Shown: positions 1 to 5,398 of the stretch, one piece after another
How the letters are laid out: every line of letters begins with the position of its first letter
Position numbering within the stretch: the stretch's first letter is position 1
NCBI GenBank assembly: GCA_030616435.1
Contig: JAUWXI010000014.1
Coordinates: 1 to 9,206, forward strand
DNA: 9,206 bases
DNA from: Candidatus Parcubacteria bacterium
Lineage (GTDB): Bacteria > Patescibacteriota > Minisyncoccia > Minisyncoccales > JAUWXI01
Direction of reading: 5' to 3'
The notes under the pieces: model-generated
What the model was told of the DNA's origin: nothing
What the model saw: only the letters and a program-made list of their open reading frames with translations
Database searches by the model: none
Program-made: the position numbers and the translations under genes

Positions 1-1012
1 GGTAATTATCAAGAGCTAATGTACAGACTCCATTAAGACAACCGTACTCACACTTTTGTACTAACTGCTCATCCAGGTAAGGATTGCTAAAACAAGAACT
101 TCCTGAACAGCCCCGATCATAACAGGTTCTCTTATGATAAATATCATCGCCTTTACAGTAATTGCCACTCCATGCTTTACAATAATCAGTGCCACAGTCT
201 GTATAATTTCTCCAACCATAATAATCATAACAAGAACGTCCTGAACAGCCTTTATAGTGATATTGCCTTTGACGCCAATTACCCGAACAACGATAGCTAT
301 TAGTCCAACTACTTGAGCCACAGTTTTGATAGTTTTTCCACTGGCTTATGTCATAACATTTATTATTACTACACCCTTCGGCTACATATCTCCTTTGACG
401 CCAGCTCCCTGAACAACGATAATCATTAGTCCAGCGACCACTGCCACAGTATTGATAGTTCTTCCACTGGCTTATGTCATAACACCTATTATTTCTACAC
501 CCTTCGGCTACATATCTCCTTTGACGCCAGCTTCCTGAACAATGATAATCATTAGTCCAGCGACCAGTACCACAGTTCTCAATAGTGCTCCAGCCACTCC
601 ATTCACAGCACTTGTCCCTATCGACTTTATATCTATCACAGGTTCTCTTTTGTCTATATCTACCATTACATCTGTATTGATAGCTCCCACAAGAACATTC
701 ATTTCTGCAGGAAGGAGCAACAAGTTTACAGTTATCCTTACAATAAAAAAACCTAGCCCCAGCTGATAAACAAGGGTATGGTTTACACTTTCCCCCAACC
801 GGACGGCATGGTTTGACGATGAATGTACCACAATCTTTGATCCGATACCAACATCCTCCAACATGATACCTACAGCCATACCAGCCACACCTACACTTGT
901 ATATGTACGTACCACAGTTTGTGTAACCGGTACAGGTCACAGCTGAGACCAGAGAAGGAAAAAACCAAAGACAGATTAAGGATATTAAAAGGATTTTAAG
1001 GATTTTTTTCAT
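1..1012 (-). CDS. Secreted cysteine-rich tandem-repeat protein (3' end cut by window edge)
   Basis: Reading the minus strand from an ATG at 1012-1010 gives 337 codons with no stop up to the left edge, so the C-terminus is missing. Residues 1-24 are a Sec-type signal peptide (MKKILK, a hydrophobic core to about residue 18, then VSA before V25). The visible mature part holds about 40 cysteines and is rich in Tyr, Arg, Trp, Gly, Ser and Asn. An N-terminal Cys-rich region (residues 25-145) is followed by three 42-residue repeats and a fourth divergent one, with core CG-x-G-R-W-TN-x-Y-x-CSGSWRQRRY, then GC and C. Near the cut end is a C-x-x-G-C-x-x-G-x-C motif. The start codon overlaps the stop of the upstream gene (ATGA), so translation is probably coupled. 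The protein is presumably exported and disulfide-bonded, and an adhesin or surface-layer role is possible. I do not recognise the family. The W..W...CG.G pattern faintly recalls thrombospondin type 1 repeats, but this is not established. Confidence 0.85.
   Translation of the reverse strand, partial: MKKILKILLISLICLWFFPSLVSAVTCTGYTNCGTYIYKCRCGWYGCRYHVGGCWYRIKDCGTFIVKPCRPVGGKCKPYPCLSAGARFFYCKDNCKLVAPSCRNECSCGSYQYRCNGRYRQKRTCDRYKVDRDKCCEWSGWSTIENCGTGRWTNDYHCSGSWRQRRYVAEGCRNNRCYDISQWKNYQYCGSGRWTNDYRCSGSWRQRRYVAEGCSNNKCYDISQWKNYQNCGSSSWTNSYRCSGNWRQRQYHYKGCSGRSCYDYYGWRNYTDCGTDYCKAWSGNYCKGDDIYHKRTCYDRGCSGSSCFSNPYLDEQLVQKCEYGCLNGVCTLALDNY
200..577 (-). repeat. Three in-frame 126-bp tandem repeats in the Cys-rich gene
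   Basis: The units are 452-577, 326-451 and 200-325, in gene order, and each encodes 42 residues. Units 1 and 2 differ at about 9 of 126 bases by hand alignment and at 5 of 42 residues. Unit 3 keeps about 25 of 42 residues of unit 2. A fourth, degenerate copy continues from 199 to about 83 with an altered middle (extra cysteines in DYCKAWSGNYC). All four conserved cysteines per unit are kept in units 1-3. Repeat length is an exact multiple of three, so copy-number change preserves the reading frame. Confidence 0.92.
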
Positions 1013-1593
1013 TGTTTTTTGATTTCAAAAAATGTGCTTTCTTGTTTATTTCGGTATTCAGTGAAAAGCTCATAAGTTTTCCTTTCTTGAAAATCAAGCT
1101 CCTCTTCTGGATGAGTTAGATAATAAAGATTTCGAAAAAAGAACCAGTCAGCTGCTTGAGAAACAATAACTTCTTCCCCCTCTTTTATTATAGAAGGTTT
1201 AATATATAAAAAAAGATTGTAATTTTCTCCATCAAATGAAGTTCCTGCAGAGTAAAGAACTTTTTCTTCAAATATGTAAAGGGAAAAGGGTTGCTCTTGG
1301 TCAGTAAGATGAATTATTAGTTTTTTTGGTTTAACAGTCCTAATTTTTCCAAAGAGGCCTACTTTTTCCCAAAATCCAAATTCTAAAAGGATTTTTTCAA
1401 GTTCTTCCTTATCTTTAAGATTAAAAGAGATATCTGGAATTTGACTTTCAGCTAAAACAACCCTTTTTTCAGGAATGATTTCTTCTTTAACAATCTTTTC
1501 TTTTGGAAATTGGAAAAAGAAAAAAGTAAGAAAGAAAAGCCCAAGAAGAAAAATTCCAGCAATAATGATAACTTTTGAAGAAAACCTTTTCAT
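1009..1593 (-). CDS. Membrane-anchored protein of unknown function
   Basis: This is a 194-residue protein. Residues 1-7 are basic (MKRFSSK), and residues 8-28 form a very hydrophobic, Phe-rich segment that is either one transmembrane anchor or an uncleaved signal. A charged linker containing EEIIPEKR follows, then a soluble domain of about 150 residues that should face outside. It has no cysteine and no motif I recognise. The soluble part is mixed alpha/beta in character, with alternating segments such as KKLIIHLTD and FSLYIFEEKVLYSAG. No Shine-Dalgarno site precedes the ATG. A plausible extended -10 promoter lies about 50 bases upstream. Its TGA overlaps the ATG of the Cys-rich secreted protein by 4 bases, so the two are made together and may work together at the cell surface. 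I cannot assign a function. Confidence 0.82.
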   Translation of the reverse strand: MKRFSSKVIIIAGIFLLGLFFLTFFFFQFPKEKIVKEEIIPEKRVVLAESQIPDISFNLKDKEELEKILLEFGFWEKVGLFGKIRTVKPKKLIIHLTDQEQPFSLYIFEEKVLYSAGTSFDGENYNLFLYIKPSIIKEGEEVIVSQAADWFFFRNLYYLTHPEEELDFQERKTYELFTEYRNKQESTFFEIKKQ

Positions 1594-1605
1594 TCTAATT
1601 TTTTA

Positions 1606-1643
1606 GACCGGAGGTCGCAAAGGTTCTGCCGAAGGCAGGTTCT
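1606..1643 (-). repeat. Two mini-palindromes in a 5' leader, one flanked by direct repeats
   Basis: Bases 1626-1638 form a perfect 5-bp stem with a 3-base loop (CTGCC, GAA, GGCAG on the plus strand). The heptamer AGGTTCT occurs on both sides (1621-1627 and 1637-1643). A second small palindrome, GACC-GGA-GGTC, is at 1606-1616. Both lie in the predicted leader of the 1009-1593 gene. They could be 5' mRNA-stabilising hairpins or copies of a dispersed intergenic repeat. The sequence alone does not decide. Confidence 0.5.
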
Positions 1644-1645
1644 TT

Positions 1646-1659
1646 ATTATATCATTATA
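1646..1659 (-). promoter_or_regulatory. Probable promoter of the 1593-to-1 unit (extended -10)
   Basis: On the minus strand two TATAAT boxes sit side by side (1654-1659 and 1646-1651). The downstream one is preceded by TGA, giving an extended -10 (TGATATAAT). No good -35 is found at the usual distance, and extended -10 promoters often need none. The predicted transcript start is near 1639, at the edge of a small hairpin. Confidence 0.45.
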
Positions 1660-1696
1660 TTAGAAAAAAACCACAAGTTAAGTCAAGTCAAGTTTT

Positions 1697-1729
1697 AAAA
1701 AGAGAGCCTGCTTGAATGAACAAGCAGGC
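1697..1729 (-). terminator. Rho-independent terminator after the lipoprotein gene
   Basis: A perfect 9-bp GC-rich stem with a 6-base loop (GCCTGCTTG, loop, CAAGCAGGC; 1706-1729) lies 8 bases past the TGA at 1738. On the minus strand it is followed by TCTCTTTTT. The T-rich stretch on the other side (1731-1739) might let it act both ways, but no plus-strand gene reads into it. Confidence 0.88.
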
Positions 1730-1737
1730 CTTTTCTT

Positions 1738-2664
1738 TCAATTATCCCCTTTCAATGTCAAGATACCAAGAGGTGGGACAAAGTTGAGGTCCTGCGGTTT
1801 TTCGAGCTCCTCATGGATCTTTCTATAGAAGTTATATTCTTCCTCTGAAGGAGTTTCCCACCAAGCTTGAGTCTTACCTGGGTCAATCTGGTCCCATCCT
1901 AGTATTTCAGGATGGAACTTCAGGATGAAAGCCATCCATTCAAGATCGCCTGAGACAAAATACCTTCCTCTTTGCATGTTTAGTGCTTCCTCAAGGAGTG
2001 GGGGACACCAGTAGGCGATAAAGCGCAGCCCTCCATCTAGTCTTTTAACGAAGGCAAAGCTTCCACAAGGAATTCCCTCCTCATCCCAGAGCGGAAGATA
2101 AAGAGGTCCTGTCTCTTCTTCTTTTGTGGAAACGTACTTGAAAATCACTTCCATAGGTTTTGTGGTATCAACGTAGCAAAACTTTGGAAGCCCTCTTTGG
2201 GTGTCCCGGAGAATTATTTTCTTCCCTTCTAGTGAATCAAGGATTCCCTCAATGACCTGATTAAAGCATTCTTCAGAGCTTTTACAATCTATTTTTTCAA
2301 AGAAGGTTTCAGGCAGATCGTCTGATAGCGTAACCCTCAAATCTCCAGGAAAACTTTCGTCAGTAATGAGAACTGCTTGACCATACCTCTCTTGATACTT
2401 TGCCTTGTAGGTAAAATATTTTTCCGGGATTATTTCTTCTTCGGGAGTTTCTTTTTCGGGAGTTTCAACAGCTTCCTCTTCAGATATCTCAGTTTCAATA
2501 TGACCCTCGGTTTCAGCTTCAATGGGAACAGACTGAGTAGTTGCTTCTTCAGAAGTTTCAACAAGAGCTTCAGTCTCAGTTATTAGCTTTGCGCAACCAG
2601 AGATCACGAAAATCACTATCATAACTAATCCTGAAATTATCTTTCTTAGTTTTTTCTTTTTCAT
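1738..2664 (-). CDS. Lipoprotein of unknown function
   Basis: This is a 308-residue protein starting at the ATG at 2664. A basic N-terminus (MKKKKLRK) and hydrophobic core end in the lipobox I-S-G-C with the lipidated cysteine at residue 24, so the protein is exported and membrane-tethered. Residues of about 25-80 are a Glu/Thr-rich, presumably disordered spacer that includes a 15-bp duplication (ETPEK-ETPEE; 2437-2466). The C-terminal domain of about 225 residues has five cysteines (in IDC, EEC, KFC, IPC and YWC contexts) and many aromatic residues. I do not recognise the fold. A GTG nine bases upstream is in frame but is part of the Shine-Dalgarno GAGGTGA, so it is not the likely start. The gene is monocistronic, with its own promoter upstream and a strong terminator downstream. 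The linker motif EEIIPEK also appears in the neighbouring anchored protein. Confidence 0.88.
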   Translation of the reverse strand: MKKKKLRKIISGLVMIVIFVISGCAKLITETEALVETSEEATTQSVPIEAETEGHIETEISEEEAVETPEKETPEEEIIPEKYFTYKAKYQERYGQAVLITDESFPGDLRVTLSDDLPETFFEKIDCKSSEECFNQVIEGILDSLEGKKIILRDTQRGLPKFCYVDTTKPMEVIFKYVSTKEEETGPLYLPLWDEEGIPCGSFAFVKRLDGGLRFIAYWCPPLLEEALNMQRGRYFVSGDLEWMAFILKFHPEILGWDQIDPGKTQAWWETPSEEEYNFYRKIHEELEKPQDLNFVPPLGILTLKGDN

Positions 2665-2669
2665 TTCTT

Positions 2670-2676
2670 TCACCTC
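2670..2676 (-). promoter_or_regulatory. Strong Shine-Dalgarno site of the lipoprotein gene
   Basis: The minus strand reads GAGGTGA, then 5 bases, then ATG at 2664-2662. This is a near-perfect anti-16S match and fixes the start at 2664. The in-frame GTG at 2673-2671 lies inside the site itself. It is one of few clear Shine-Dalgarno sites in the window. Confidence 0.85.
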
Positions 2677-2729
2677 TTTCTTTATTTAACTATCCTTATT
2701 TAATTAAAAATGATCTATTAGCTATTTTC

Positions 2730-2758
2730 ATCTTAACAGAATTAAGGAATTTTGTCAA
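2730..2758 (-). promoter_or_regulatory. Sigma-70-type promoter of the lipoprotein gene
   Basis: The -35 box is TTGACA (2758-2753, exact consensus). After a 17-base spacer comes the -10 box TAAGAT (2735-2730), preceded by TGT, making an extended -10. The predicted start is near 2723, giving a leader of about 60 bases to the ATG at 2664. It is the best consensus promoter in the window. Confidence 0.82.
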
Positions 2759-2810
2759 GAATTAAATATGATAGCTTCTCTTTTTAGACAATCAAAATAT
2801 GCCTCTGGGG

Positions 2811-2844
2811 ATATTTTTCGCTAACGCTCAAAATATGCTATAAT
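2811..2844 (+). promoter_or_regulatory. Upstream extended -10 promoter with imperfect palindrome
   Basis: TATAAT at 2839-2844 is preceded by TGC (extended -10). The -35 region is poor. The preceding bases 2811-2836 form an imperfect palindrome (ATATTTT at one end, AAAATAT at the other, with GC near the centre), which could be an operator or simply AT-rich dyad DNA. Part of the block (TCAAAATATGC) also occurs at 2792-2802. It drives the plus strand toward the gene at 2969. Confidence 0.45.
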
Positions 2845-2880
2845 ATCATCATGTGGAAAACTCATCAATTGTTGTAGTAG

Positions 2881-2908
2881 TTGGCTCAAAAGCAGAATAT
2901 GTTATAAT
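2881..2908 (+). promoter_or_regulatory. Proximal promoter of the 2969 gene
   Basis: TTGGCT (2881-2886) is followed by a 16-base spacer and TATAAT (2903-2908), the latter preceded by TGT, an extended -10. The predicted start is near 2915, leaving a leader of about 55 bases to the ATG at 2969. The stretch GCTCAAAA...ATATG-x-TATAAT echoes the more upstream promoter, so the two look like a duplicated promoter pair. Confidence 0.6.
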
Positions 2909-2968
2909 TTAAATGAAGAAGAAAAAGGTCGAGATAAAAATAACTAGATAATAAACCGGATATAAATT

Positions 2969-3478
2969 ATGCAAAAGAAGAACTTAGGATTAATTATTAT
3001 TGTTGGATTAGCAGGAATAGTCCTGATTTTTTATGGCGGTTATCTATTAGGCGGTAAAGTTGCCCTCCAACTTCAAGAAGAGCAAGAAATCTCAAAATTG
3101 AATGAATTGTTAACATCAGAAGCAATTGAGTGGGATCTTACCACTAATGGTGCTGTAAAAACAATCTTTGATCACAGTTTAGAAATTATAGGTTTTACTG
3201 AAACAGGAGAAGAAGCATTCACTTTAGTAGTTCCTATTAGTCAAGATGCTGAGATTGTTTCTGAATATGTTTTGCCAGAAGGAGCCCCTGAAGAAGAAGT
3301 GAAAGGAACAATTTCTACAGTTGAAGGAAAAGAAATCAAACTGGGAGAGAAAAGGATAGAGTTTGACGAAATAGAAATAGAAGATAGTGTATTTATTCAG
3401 TTAAATTTGAAACAGGACTACACAATAGAAGGAATTAGAGTTCGAGTATTTCCTTCACTTTTACTACCTATAGAGTAG
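2969..3478 (+). CDS. Single-pass membrane-anchored protein, possible small beta domain
   Basis: This is a 169-residue protein. A short basic start (MQKKN) leads into one hydrophobic segment at residues 6-30 that ends in a Gly-rich YGGYLLGG, so it is an anchored protein with an outward-facing C-terminal part. Residues of about 35-50 are helical and charged. The rest alternates beta-like segments: a G-x-V...I...L-x-I block near residue 61 and a K-x-I-x-F-D-E-I-x-I-x-D-x-V block near 130-142. This arrangement recalls small barrel domains (DUF5666-like) common in secreted proteins, but the likeness is by eye only. There is no strong Shine-Dalgarno site before the ATG. Two tandem promoters lie upstream. 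The gene is monocistronic and converges on comF. Function unknown. Confidence 0.8.
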   Translation: MQKKNLGLIIIVGLAGIVLIFYGGYLLGGKVALQLQEEQEISKLNELLTSEAIEWDLTTNGAVKTIFDHSLEIIGFTETGEEAFTLVVPISQDAEIVSEYVLPEGAPEEEVKGTISTVEGKEIKLGEKRIEFDEIEIEDSVFIQLNLKQDYTIEGIRVRVFPSLLLPIE

Positions 3479-3480
3479 TG

Positions 3481-3511
3481 CTAAAATAGTATTAAACAGG
3501 AATTATTTTAG
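3481..3511. terminator. Weak inverted repeat between convergent genes
   Basis: CTAAAATA (3481-3488) and TATTTTAG (3504-3511) are a perfect 8-bp inverted repeat with a 15-base loop. It lies just after the stop of the 2969 gene and overlaps the stop of comF. The stem is almost all A-T, so it is at best a weak bidirectional terminator. No other terminator is seen in the 29-base gap. Confidence 0.3.
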
Positions 3512-4239
3512 GTTTTACTGGAGAAAGCTATTACTGCTGCCCAAACTTGTTTTGCTCCGGCTTTTTTTAACACTTTTGCTGCTTCTTCTAAGGTAGCTCT
3601 TGTTGTACAGACATCATCAATTAACAAAATCTTTTTTCCCTTAACTTTTTCAGGTAAATGACAGGAGAACACTCCCTTAATGTTCTCTTTTCTCTTTTTT
3701 AGGTCTTGAATTTTCATTTGGGGTTCTCTTTCTTTTTCCCGAATTAAGAAGTTTTCCACAGGCAATTGAGAAAATTTTGAAATTTCTTTTGAGATTTCTT
3801 CTGCTTGATTAAAACCTCTCCATTTTAACCTTCTTTTTGTTAAAGGGATAGGAACCAAAACAAATTGAGAATTGTCCAAGGCCCGACCTTGGAAGAAGCC
3901 GGTTAAGAGAAAATGGGAAATTAGGACTTTCGCTAAGGGTTGGGCTAATTCTTTAGCAAAGGATTCGTATTTGAATTTCAAAATTAATTTTTTTACCAGA
4001 GGATTGTTGTAATCTACAGCCCAGAATAGGCCTTCAAGACTTGTTTTTCTTTTGCAAAAATCATGGGTTTTAAAATCAAATGTCACTTTTCCACAAACAG
4101 GGCAAAAATTCTCTTCTTGAATTTCCAATAGAGCCTGGCAATCCTGACAAAGCCAGGTTTTTTCTTTTCCACAGCCCAAACAGAATTTAGGAAAAAAAAC
4201 GTCTAAAAGAAAGTTTTTTAACTTCTTAAAGTTTCTCAT
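3508..4239 (-). CDS. comF: ComF family protein (competence, phosphoribosyltransferase fold)
   Basis: This is a 243-residue protein, the usual size for ComFC. The N-terminus is a zinc-ribbon region with C20-x2-C23, C31-x2-C34 and C46-x2-C49. The final pair is incomplete: C62 lacks a partner cysteine, though H59 is near. A type I phosphoribosyltransferase domain follows, with the ComF signature VPIPLTKRRLKWRGFNQAE and the PRPP-loop motif IDDVCTTRAT (D208, D209). In most relatives the loop reads DDV-x-TTG-x-T, so R214 replaces a normally conserved glycine. ComF proteins act in DNA uptake during natural transformation, in the cytoplasm at the membrane. A TTG at 4248 is an alternative start three residues upstream. 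I prefer ATG at 4239. The gene is divergent from the type IV pilus operon, consistent with a shared role in DNA uptake. Confidence 0.93.
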   Translation of the reverse strand: MRNFKKLKNFLLDVFFPKFCLGCGKEKTWLCQDCQALLEIQEENFCPVCGKVTFDFKTHDFCKRKTSLEGLFWAVDYNNPLVKKLILKFKYESFAKELAQPLAKVLISHFLLTGFFQGRALDNSQFVLVPIPLTKRRLKWRGFNQAEEISKEISKFSQLPVENFLIREKEREPQMKIQDLKKRKENIKGVFSCHLPEKVKGKKILLIDDVCTTRATLEEAAKVLKKAGAKQVWAAVIAFSSKT

Positions 4240-4286
4240 TTTCTTCAAATTAGTATATAATAAATAAAATTAGTGTATAATAGATA
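4233..4286 (+). promoter_or_regulatory. Promoter region of the pilus operon with a 20-bp tandem duplication
   Basis: Two adjacent 20-base units (4247-4266 and 4267-4286) match at 18 of 20 bases, and each contains TATAAT (4256-4261 and 4276-4281). The first TATAAT has a fair -35, TTCTCA (4233-4238), at 17 bases, overlapping the start codon of divergent comF. Transcription from it would begin near 4268, about 38 bases before pilM. The second has no good -35. The same spacer must also hold the comF promoter. A TATACT on the minus strand (4257-4252) is a candidate and would leave almost no leader. Confidence 0.55.
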
Positions 4287-4305
4287 AGTAGTAAATAGAA
4301 AAAGT

Positions 4306-5397
4306 ATGGTGAAATTTCCTTTTAGAGTTCTTCCAAAAAGGTCCTTAGGGGTTGATATTGGAACCTGGGCAATAAGAATTGTTGAGCTTTCAGAATGGAA
4401 AGGAAGAATAAGACTTGAGAATTATGGGGAAATCAAGACCTTGCTTCTTTCTGAAAAACCATTTAAAATGTTTAAAAGGAGTGCTCTTTTGCTTCCTGCT
4501 CATAGGACGGGTGAATCTCTGAAAGAACTTTTGAAAAAAGCAGGTGTAAAGAGTAAGGGGGTTTCCTTTTCAATCCCTGACTTTTCAACCTTTTTTACAG
4601 CTATTGATTTTCCCTCAATGGGAAAGAAAGAATTGGAAGATGCTGTAAGATATGAAGCAAGAAGGCACATCCCCTTACCCTTATCAGAGGTAGTTTTGGA
4701 CTGGCAGCTTATTAATAAAAAAGTTCCTCCGGAAAAAGAAAAGAAAGAAGGGAAAGAAGGGAAAGAAGGGAAGGTAAGGGTGCTTCTAGTTGCTGTTCCC
4801 AAAGAGGTTATTGGACAGTATCAAGGTACAGCTGAAGCTGCCCAACTGGAACTTTTTTCTCTTGAAGCTGAGGTTTTTTCTCTAATAAGGGCTTTGAGAG
4901 GAGATCTTGCAAAGATATCAGCTTTAATAGAAATCGGTGCCCAAAGTACTACTGTAAGTATTATTGAAGGGGAAGAATTAAAGACCACTCACAGTTTTGA
5001 TGTCTCAGGAAATGAGTTAACCCAGACCCTGTCCCGCTCTCTTGAGATAGGTTATGAGGAGGCAGAAGTTTTAAAAAAGATCAAAGGAATAAAATCAGAA
5101 GGGTCTGTTAAAGAAGTCTTGATGCCCCTTATTGACCTGATTCTAACTGAGACAAAAAGGGTTTTGGAAAATTTTGTAAAAGAGGAAGAAAGGAAAGTGG
5201 AAAAACTTATTTTAGCAGGAGGAACAGCTTTACTTCCTGGTTTAAAAGAATATTTTTCAAAACAATTAGGAAAAGAAATAATATTAGCTAATCCTTTTAA
5301 AGAATTTTTCTATCCTGCAATATTGGAAGAAACTTTAAAAGACATAGGCCCCACTTTTGCTATAGCCACTGGAATAGCAAAAAGAGCTTTAGAATAA
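4306..5397 (+). CDS. pilM: PilM, actin-like type IV pilus assembly ATPase-fold protein
   Basis: This is a 363-residue protein. PilM is a cytoplasmic actin/FtsA-fold protein that binds the N-terminal tail of PilN and links the pilus platform to the motors. Visible nucleotide-binding elements are phosphate-1 GVDIGTWAIRIVEL (residues 15-28), phosphate-2 LIEIGAQSTTVSI (207-219) and the adenosine motif LAGGTALLPG (303-312). Typical PilM segments YEARRHIPLPLSEVVLDWQ and IGYEEAEVLKK are also present. Residues 147-155 are KEG three times, coded by three exact 9-bp units, in a lysine/glutamate-rich loop after the NKKVPPEKE segment. There is no Shine-Dalgarno site at the start. It is the first gene of the pilus operon, 1 base before pilN. 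Confidence 0.95.
   Translation: MVKFPFRVLPKRSLGVDIGTWAIRIVELSEWKGRIRLENYGEIKTLLLSEKPFKMFKRSALLLPAHRTGESLKELLKKAGVKSKGVSFSIPDFSTFFTAIDFPSMGKKELEDAVRYEARRHIPLPLSEVVLDWQLINKKVPPEKEKKEGKEGKEGKVRVLLVAVPKEVIGQYQGTAEAAQLELFSLEAEVFSLIRALRGDLAKISALIEIGAQSTTVSIIEGEELKTTHSFDVSGNELTQTLSRSLEIGYEEAEVLKKIKGIKSEGSVKEVLMPLIDLILTETKRVLENFVKEEERKVEKLILAGGTALLPGLKEYFSKQLGKEIILANPFKEFFYPAILEETLKDIGPTFAIATGIAKRALE
4744..4770 (+). repeat. Three 9-bp microsatellite units inside pilM
   Basis: AAAGAAGGG occurs three times in a row, in frame, giving Lys-Glu-Gly three times. Related A/G-rich sequence continues on both sides. Gain or loss of units would change loop length but not frame. Confidence 0.9.
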
Positions 5398-5398
5398 T

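Noticed and set aside
200..577. CRISPR-like array
   Set aside because: The 126-bp units are contiguous without spacers, stay in frame and code conserved residues, so they are protein repeats.
61..915. Other open frames over the Cys-rich gene (minus 61-321, minus 508-915, plus 542-766)
   Set aside because: They are shadows. The frame starting at 1012 runs through all of them, has a signal peptide, in-frame repeats with conserved cysteines and a coupled start, whereas these give composition-biased hydrophobic translations with no such structure.
2377..2586. Plus-strand frame inside the lipoprotein gene
   Set aside because: It is the complement of the Glu-rich linker, Phe/Ser-rich by composition, with no start signal.
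2671..2673. GTG start for the lipoprotein
   Set aside because: The GTG is part of the Shine-Dalgarno GAGGTGA, and the ATG at 2664 is ideally spaced from it.
2852..2860. DnaA-box-like TTTTCCACA on the minus strand
   Set aside because: A single copy with no cluster, no dnaA or dnaN nearby, and no other origin features.
4246..4248. TTG start for comF
   Set aside because: An ATG three codons downstream is available, and no ribosome site favours the TTG. The difference is only three residues.
4500..4802. Antisense frame inside pilM
   Set aside because: It is a shadow of the pilM frame; its Ser/Phe/Pro-rich run is the complement of the KEG microsatellite.
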